Shown here: one piece after another, positions 4,909 through 9,549 of the stretch
How the letters are laid out: every line of letters begins with the position of its first letter
How positions within the stretch are numbered: position 1 is the first letter of the stretch
NCBI GenBank assembly: GCA_037143735.1
Contig: JBAWYD010000083.1
Span: 1-9,549, forward strand
DNA from: JAPLJQ01 sp037143735
GTDB taxonomy: Bacteria; Desulfobacterota; Syntrophia; Syntrophales; UBA2185
Reading direction: 5' to 3'
DNA: 9,549 nt
Made by a program: the position numbers and the translations under genes
The notes under the pieces: generated by a model
Database searches by the model: none
What the model was told of the DNA's origin: nothing
Seen by the model: only the letters and a program-made list of their open reading frames with translations

Positions 4909-7900
4909 ATGATCTCCCACTTTTTCATCGATCGCCCCATCTTTGCATCGGTCATCTCCATCATTATTGTCATCGCCGGTCTCGTGGCCATGGCCAACCT
5001 GCCTATCGCCCAGTATCCGGAAATCACGCCGCCCCAGATCCAGGTGACGGCCGTTTATCCCGGCGCCAGTTCCGATGTCGTCTCCCAGAACATAGCCGCT
5101 CCCATCGAACTGCAAGTCAACGGCGCCGATAACATGCTCTACATGTCTTCGACGAGTTCGAACACGGGGAATATGAGTCTCAGCGTATTCTTCGAAATAG
5201 GGACGAATCCCGACATGGCACAGGTTGACGTTCAGAACCGCGTCAATCTCGCCATGCCGCAATTGCCCCAGTCGGTGCAGCAGCAGGGGGTTCAGGTTCA
5301 GAAGCGGTCTTCCACCTTTCTCATGATCATCGGCATATATTCGCCCGATGGACGGTACGATGAGGCCTACGTAGCCAATTACGCCAACCTTTACGTCCTC
5401 GACGCCCTGAAGCGCTTGCCCGGCGCAAGCCAGACGTCCATCCTGGGATTGCCCGATTATGCCATGCGGATCTGGCTGAAACCGGACAGAATGGCCCAGT
5501 TAGGCATTACGGCAAGCGACGTCGTCAACGCCGTTCAGAAGCAGAATCAGCAGTTCGCCGTCGGACAGATCGGCCAGGCGCCCACAGAGGGACCCGTCGA
5601 ACAGACCTTCGTCGTCACCACAAAAGGACGTCTCCTCGACCCCAGGGAGTTTGAAAATGTCATCCTGCGGGCGGGGAAAGACGGCGTGGCTATCGTCCGC
5701 CTCAAGGATGTCGGCCGGGCTCAGCTCGGATCCAAGGACTACTCGGTCCGCAGCCGCATGAACGGCAAACCGACGACGATCCTCGCCGTCTATCAGCAAT
5801 CCGGGGCCAACTCCCTTGAAGTATCGACGCAAGTGGAAAAGACCCTCAAGGAGTTGAAGAAAAGCTTTCCTGACGGTATCGATTACAAGATCGCCATGGA
5901 CTCGACAAAGTTTGTCCGGGCTTCCATCAAGGAAGTGGTTATCACCTTTTTTGAGGCCTGCAGCCTGGTTATTCTTGTCGTTTTTCTTTTCCTGCAGAGC
6001 GTCCGCGCCACACTGATCCCAATTCTGGCAGTGCCTGTTTCCATTATCGGCACCTTTATCGGGATGCTTCTTTTCAATTTTTCGATAAACATGCTGACCC
6101 TCTTCGGCATGGTTCTGGCCATCGGCATCGTTGTCGATGACGCCATTGTCGTCATCGAGAACGTAGAGCGGAATATGGTTCAGTTCGGCCTTTCCCCGAA
6201 AGAGGCGGCAAAAAAAGCCATGGAGGAGGTGACGGGCCCCGTTGTCGCCATCGTACTGGTACTCTGCGCTGTTTTCGTCCCTGTGGCTTTCCTCGGCGGC
6301 ATTACAGGACAGCTCTATAAACAATTCGCCGTAACGATTGCCATTTCCGTGGTCATCTCCGGAATCGTGGCCCTGACACTTTCTCCCGCCCTGGCGGCGA
6401 TTCTCCTCAAGCCCCGGCACGGCGAAAAGCACGGCTTCTTCAAGTGGTTTGAAACGACGTTCGACCGTGTTACCCGGGGGTACACCAGCGGCGTCAGGCT
6501 GATGATCAAGAGAGCATCCATGTCATTGTCCATTTTCGTTATCATGCTCGTCGCTTGCGGCGGTCTTTTCAAATACATCCCCACAAGCTTTGTCCCCCCG
6601 GAAGACCAGGGATATATCCTCGGGGGCAGCTTCCTGCCCGACGCAGCCAGCCTTGATCGGACTCAGGCGGTGAATACCCAGGCCGGCAAAATCTTTGCCC
6701 GGTTTCCATTCGTCCAGGACGTCGTCGAGGTGGACGGTTTCAGCTTGCTCGACTCCTCGGTCAAGCCGAATGCAGGTTTGTTTTTTGTTTCCCTCAAGGA
6801 CTATGAGGAACGTAAAGAAAAGTCACAACAGGCGTCTGCTCTGATTGCCGGTTCCATGCGGGAGTTTTCCCGCATTCGGGAAGCTATCGTCTTTGCCATC
6901 AACCCACCTTCCATACCGGGTCTGGGCAGCACCGGCGGTTTTGAATTCTGGATTCAGAGCCGCGGCGAGGGGGACGCGGCCAAACTGGAAAGCGTCGTCA
7001 AGCAATTTCTCGCCAAAGCGGCAAAACAACAGGAACTGCACAGTGTTTCGTCCACCTTCCGCGCCGCCTCCCAGCAGCTCCGGGTTGACGTAGATCGTGA
7101 AAAAGCGGAAACGCTGGGCGTCCCTGTAAGCGACATCTACGACACACTTCAGATCCTCTTTGGCTCCGCCTATGCCAGCCAGTTCAACAAGTTCAGCCGC
7201 CTCTGGCAGGTCATCCTTCAGGCGGAACCCAAGTACCGTTCCCGACCGACCGACATTGAGCAGGTTTATGTCCGTTCCCATAACGGCAGCATGGTTCCAC
7301 TGAAGGCGGTTGTGTCCATTCACTATACGACGGGTCCCGATCTGGTCACCCGTTTCAACAACTTCCCTGCCGCCAAGATCATGGGCGATGCAGCGCCGGG
7401 TTACAGTTCCGGTCAGGCCATTGAAACCATGGAACAGATCGCCCGCGAGATCCTGCCGCCTGATTATTCCTTTGCCTGGAGCGGGCAGGCCTTTGAAGAA
7501 AAGAAGTCCGGCGGCACGTCTTTTCTCGTCTTCATCTTCGGTCTGCTGATGGTCTTCCTGATTCTTTCCGCCCAGTATGAAAAATGGTCTCTGCCCCTCG
7601 GCGTCATCATGGCCGTTCCCTTCGCAATCTTCGGCGCGTTGCTGTCCATCTGGATCCGGGGAATTGAGAATGACGTCTATTTCCAGATTGGTCTCATTAC
7701 CCTGATCGCCCTCGCGGCGAAAAATGCCATCCTGATCTTTGAATTTGCCGTCCTTCGGCGACAGGAGGGCATGTCCATATACGATGCCGTCGTCGAGGCG
7801 GCTCATCTCCGTATCCGGCCTATCGTCATGACATCGCTGGCCTTTATTCTGGGTTGCGTTCCCCTGGCGATCGCCACCGGGGCGTCGGCAAACAGCCGCC

Positions 7901-8097
7901 ATTCCATCGGCACCGGCGTCATCGGGGGCATGCTCGGTGCAACGGTTATTGCTATTTTCTTCATCCCTCTGTTTTTCTACATCCTCCAGGGCGTGAGCGA
8001 ACGCGTCTCCGGAAGAAAAAAAGGCGGGGAAGGCAAGGGTGAAGCGCCGCCATCCCCTTTACCGGCGGAAACCCTTTCGGAAAGGGAGGATCGTTAG
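4909..8097 (+). CDS. RND multidrug efflux pump, HAE1 family (AcrB/MexB/MexF-like inner-membrane transporter)
   Basis: This is a 1062-residue proton-driven exporter, full length for the family (AcrB has 1049), with the typical N-terminus MISHFFIDRPIF. The proton-relay residues are present: paired Asp D410/D411 in VVDDAIVVIENVER, Lys K938 in LAAKNAILIFEF, and Arg R970 in RIRPIVMTSLAF. Two large periplasmic loops lie between the first and second transmembrane segments and, after residue about 560, in the second half. Of the AcrB hydrophobic-trap phenylalanines, those equal to F136, F615 and F628 remain (F137, F611, F626), while those equal to F178 and F617 are Leu (L179, L613). The linker next to F611 is about two residues longer than in AcrB. 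These positions come from alignment by eye. Substrates are probably amphiphilic or hydrophobic compounds, but identity is unknown. The Shine-Dalgarno AGGGGC (4897-4902) sits in the 13-base gap after the adaptor. Confidence 0.95.
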   Translation: MISHFFIDRPIFASVISIIIVIAGLVAMANLPIAQYPEITPPQIQVTAVYPGASSDVVSQNIAAPIELQVNGADNMLYMSSTSSNTGNMSLSVFFEIGTNPDMAQVDVQNRVNLAMPQLPQSVQQQGVQVQKRSSTFLMIIGIYSPDGRYDEAYVANYANLYVLDALKRLPGASQTSILGLPDYAMRIWLKPDRMAQLGITASDVVNAVQKQNQQFAVGQIGQAPTEGPVEQTFVVTTKGRLLDPREFENVILRAGKDGVAIVRLKDVGRAQLGSKDYSVRSRMNGKPTTILAVYQQSGANSLEVSTQVEKTLKELKKSFPDGIDYKIAMDSTKFVRASIKEVVITFFEACSLVILVVFLFLQSVRATLIPILAVPVSIIGTFIGMLLFNFSINMLTLFGMVLAIGIVVDDAIVVIENVERNMVQFGLSPKEAAKKAMEEVTGPVVAIVLVLCAVFVPVAFLGGITGQLYKQFAVTIAISVVISGIVALTLSPALAAILLKPRHGEKHGFFKWFETTFDRVTRGYTSGVRLMIKRASMSLSIFVIMLVACGGLFKYIPTSFVPPEDQGYILGGSFLPDAASLDRTQAVNTQAGKIFARFPFVQDVVEVDGFSLLDSSVKPNAGLFFVSLKDYEERKEKSQQASALIAGSMREFSRIREAIVFAINPPSIPGLGSTGGFEFWIQSRGEGDAAKLESVVKQFLAKAAKQQELHSVSSTFRAASQQLRVDVDREKAETLGVPVSDIYDTLQILFGSAYASQFNKFSRLWQVILQAEPKYRSRPTDIEQVYVRSHNGSMVPLKAVVSIHYTTGPDLVTRFNNFPAAKIMGDAAPGYSSGQAIETMEQIAREILPPDYSFAWSGQAFEEKKSGGTSFLVFIFGLLMVFLILSAQYEKWSLPLGVIMAVPFAIFGALLSIWIRGIENDVYFQIGLITLIALAAKNAILIFEFAVLRRQEGMSIYDAVVEAAHLRIRPIVMTSLAFILGCVPLAIATGASANSRHSIGTGVIGGMLGATVIAIFFIPLFFYILQGVSERVSGRKKGGEGKGEAPPSPLPAETLSEREDR

Positions 8098-8099
8098 AG

Positions 8100-9524
8100 A
8101 TGCGACGGGTTCTCCTCATATTAGCGGTTCTTATTCTTTCGGCCTGCACAATCGGCAAGGATTATCAGCGCCCGGATGTGGAAAAACCGAACGTCTGGCG
8201 CTTCGAGGAGAAGGAAGCAAAGTCCGTTGCCAATACAGCCTGGTGGGAACAGTTTCAGGACCCTGTCCTGAACGATTTGATCCGGATCGCCCTTGCGGAA
8301 AACAAGGATCTTCTCATTGCCGCCGCCAAAGTCGATGAATATATGGGCAGGTACGGTGCAACACGGGCGGATCAATTCCCCCAGGCCGGCGTCAAAGGGA
8401 CGGGGGAAAGTATGCGGATCACGGAAAACGGCTATTCTCCCATTCCCGCTTCATACTCACCGGTTTACAATAACTACCAGGTCGCTCTCAACGCCAGTTG
8501 GGAGATCGACCTCTGGGGGAAATACCGCAGGGCTTCGGAAGCGGCCAGGGCCGACCTCCTCAGCACGGAAGAGGGACGCCGCAGCGTTATCCTGACCCTG
8601 GTCACCTCTGTGGCCGGCAGCTATGTGACCCTCCTCAATCTGGATCAGCAACTGGATATCGCCCGCCGCACGGTGAAAACCCGGGAAGAATCCCTCAATC
8701 TCTTCAAGCTCCGCTTCGAAGGCGGCGTCATATCGGAATTGGAGTTAAGTCAGGTTAAATCTGAATATGAAGAGGCCCGCGCCTATATCCCACAGCTTGA
8801 GAAGGCCATTGCCCAGCAGGAAAACGCCATCAGCATTCTCCTCGGCCGCAACCCCGGCCCCATTCTCCGGGGAAGGATCATGGATCAGCTTACACTGCCC
8901 GCGGTCCCTGAAGGGCTGCCATCCGATCTTCTGGAGCGACGGCCCGATATCCGGCAGGCGGAACAGGATCTTATCTCCGCCAATGCCCGGATCGGCGTAG
9001 CCAGGGCGGCATACTTCCCCAGCATTTCGCTGACGGGATTCTTCGGCACGGCCAGTACGGACCTGTCAAACCTGTTTAAGGAGTCATCCAAAGTATGGAA
9101 CTGGGGCGGATCAATAACTCTGCCGATCTTCACAGCCGGCCGTACCCGTGGACAGGTCAAGGCCGCCGAGTCAGTCCGGCAACAGTCACTTTTCCATTAT
9201 CAAAAATCCATCCAGACGGCTTTCCGCGAAGTGGAAGACGCTCTGGTCGACAATCTCAAATCCAGGGAAAAGCTGGACGCCCAGATGCATCAGGTTTCGG
9301 CATTGAGGATGTACAAGTCCCTGGCTTTGATGCGCTACGAAAATGGATACAGCAGCTATCTTGAATTACTGGACGCCGAGCGCAATCTGTTCAGCGTAGA
9401 ACTCGCCTACGTTCAGACAAGGGGAACCCAGTTTCAAGCCCTTGTCAACCTGTACAAAGCCATGGGCGGCGGATGGATCATCGCGATGGACGAAAAGCAC
9501 CAGACAGGTAACGGGAAGAAGTGA
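8100..9524 (+). CDS. Outer-membrane efflux channel lipoprotein (OprM/NodT family, TolC-type OEP)
   Basis: This 474-residue product is the exit duct of the tripartite pump, expected to trimerise as an outer-membrane beta-barrel with a long periplasmic alpha-barrel. A short signal peptide ends in lipobox LSAC, giving Cys16 as the lipidated residue with Thr at +2, consistent with outer-membrane sorting. The two homologous OEP halves span roughly 60-250 and 275-460. Family hallmarks are WEIDLWGKYRRA (134-145), LLERRPDIRQAEQDL (277-291) and the PIFTAGRTRGQVKAAES stretch in the second half. Length matches NodT/OprM proteins (about 460-490). The ATG lies 2 bases after the pump stop, and its Shine-Dalgarno, AAAGGGAGGA (8081-8090), is inside the last codons of the pump gene, which implies translational coupling. 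The 25 bases after the stop to the window end show no terminator. Confidence 0.95.
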   Translation: MRRVLLILAVLILSACTIGKDYQRPDVEKPNVWRFEEKEAKSVANTAWWEQFQDPVLNDLIRIALAENKDLLIAAAKVDEYMGRYGATRADQFPQAGVKGTGESMRITENGYSPIPASYSPVYNNYQVALNASWEIDLWGKYRRASEAARADLLSTEEGRRSVILTLVTSVAGSYVTLLNLDQQLDIARRTVKTREESLNLFKLRFEGGVISELELSQVKSEYEEARAYIPQLEKAIAQQENAISILLGRNPGPILRGRIMDQLTLPAVPEGLPSDLLERRPDIRQAEQDLISANARIGVARAAYFPSISLTGFFGTASTDLSNLFKESSKVWNWGGSITLPIFTAGRTRGQVKAAESVRQQSLFHYQKSIQTAFREVEDALVDNLKSREKLDAQMHQVSALRMYKSLALMRYENGYSSYLELLDAERNLFSVELAYVQTRGTQFQALVNLYKAMGGGWIIAMDEKHQTGNGKK

Positions 9525-9549
9525 ACTTGCGGGTGCGGATGCCTAACGA

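Noticed and set aside
5500..7902. Long minus-strand open frames (310 and 359 codons at 5500-6432 and 6823-7902) opposite the RND pump gene
   Set aside because: They lie entirely within a gene with clear family motifs, and their translations are rich in Asp, Gly, His and Arg with no recognisable domain, as expected for antisense shadows of a codon-biased gene.
1..9549. Mobile elements, CRISPR arrays, tRNA or rRNA genes, toxin-antitoxin or phage-defence modules
   Set aside because: I saw no regularly spaced repeats, transposase-like frames, terminal inverted repeats, cloverleaf-like sequences or defence domains; the window is explained by housekeeping and efflux genes.

Overview
The window is a stretch of bacterial chromosome with one truncated gene on the minus strand and five genes in a row on the plus strand. 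Tight gene packing, Shine-Dalgarno sequences, a consensus sigma70-type promoter and a three-part envelope efflux pump with two lipoproteins indicate a Gram-negative bacterium. The COG1022-type acyl-CoA synthetase, the small single-RRM protein and moderate base composition would fit a Desulfobacterota / former Deltaproteobacteria lineage (Syntrophus-like). That placement is an impression from protein style and has not been tested by any search.

Layout. From 1163 down to the left edge (minus strand) lies a divergent glycerol-3-phosphate dehydrogenase (GpsA-like) gene that runs out of the window without a stop. It is preceded by a perfect TTGACA/TATAAT promoter and has a short leader with an odd ribosome-binding arrangement. 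The 232-base divergent gap (1164-1395) separates it from a long-chain acyl-CoA synthetase (1396-3183, +). A 183-base gap with several inverted and direct repeats then leads to a small RNA-recognition-motif protein (3367-3633). After 41 bases comes a complete RND efflux operon: lipoprotein periplasmic adaptor (3675-4895), inner-membrane HAE1-type RND pump (4909-8097) and outer-membrane lipoprotein channel (8100-9524). Gaps inside it are 13 and 2 bases, so the three pump genes are almost certainly one transcript.

How the genes work together. The two left-hand enzymes both touch lipid metabolism: one would make or use sn-glycerol 3-phosphate and the other activates fatty acids to acyl-CoA. Their divergent arrangement could reflect shared control, but that is inference. 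The pump operon encodes all three parts of a drug/solvent-type tripartite exporter and needs no outside channel. No transcription regulator gene accompanies it, and I see no convincing terminator between the acyl-CoA synthetase and the pump, so read-through is possible.

No clearly novel multi-gene system is visible. The points that merit a second look are small in scale: the divergent, over-long GpsA-like protein with a Lys in place of the usual Arg of the RN motif; its leader hairpin that may bridge a distant Shine-Dalgarno to the start; and the mutually exclusive base pairings upstream of the RRM gene.
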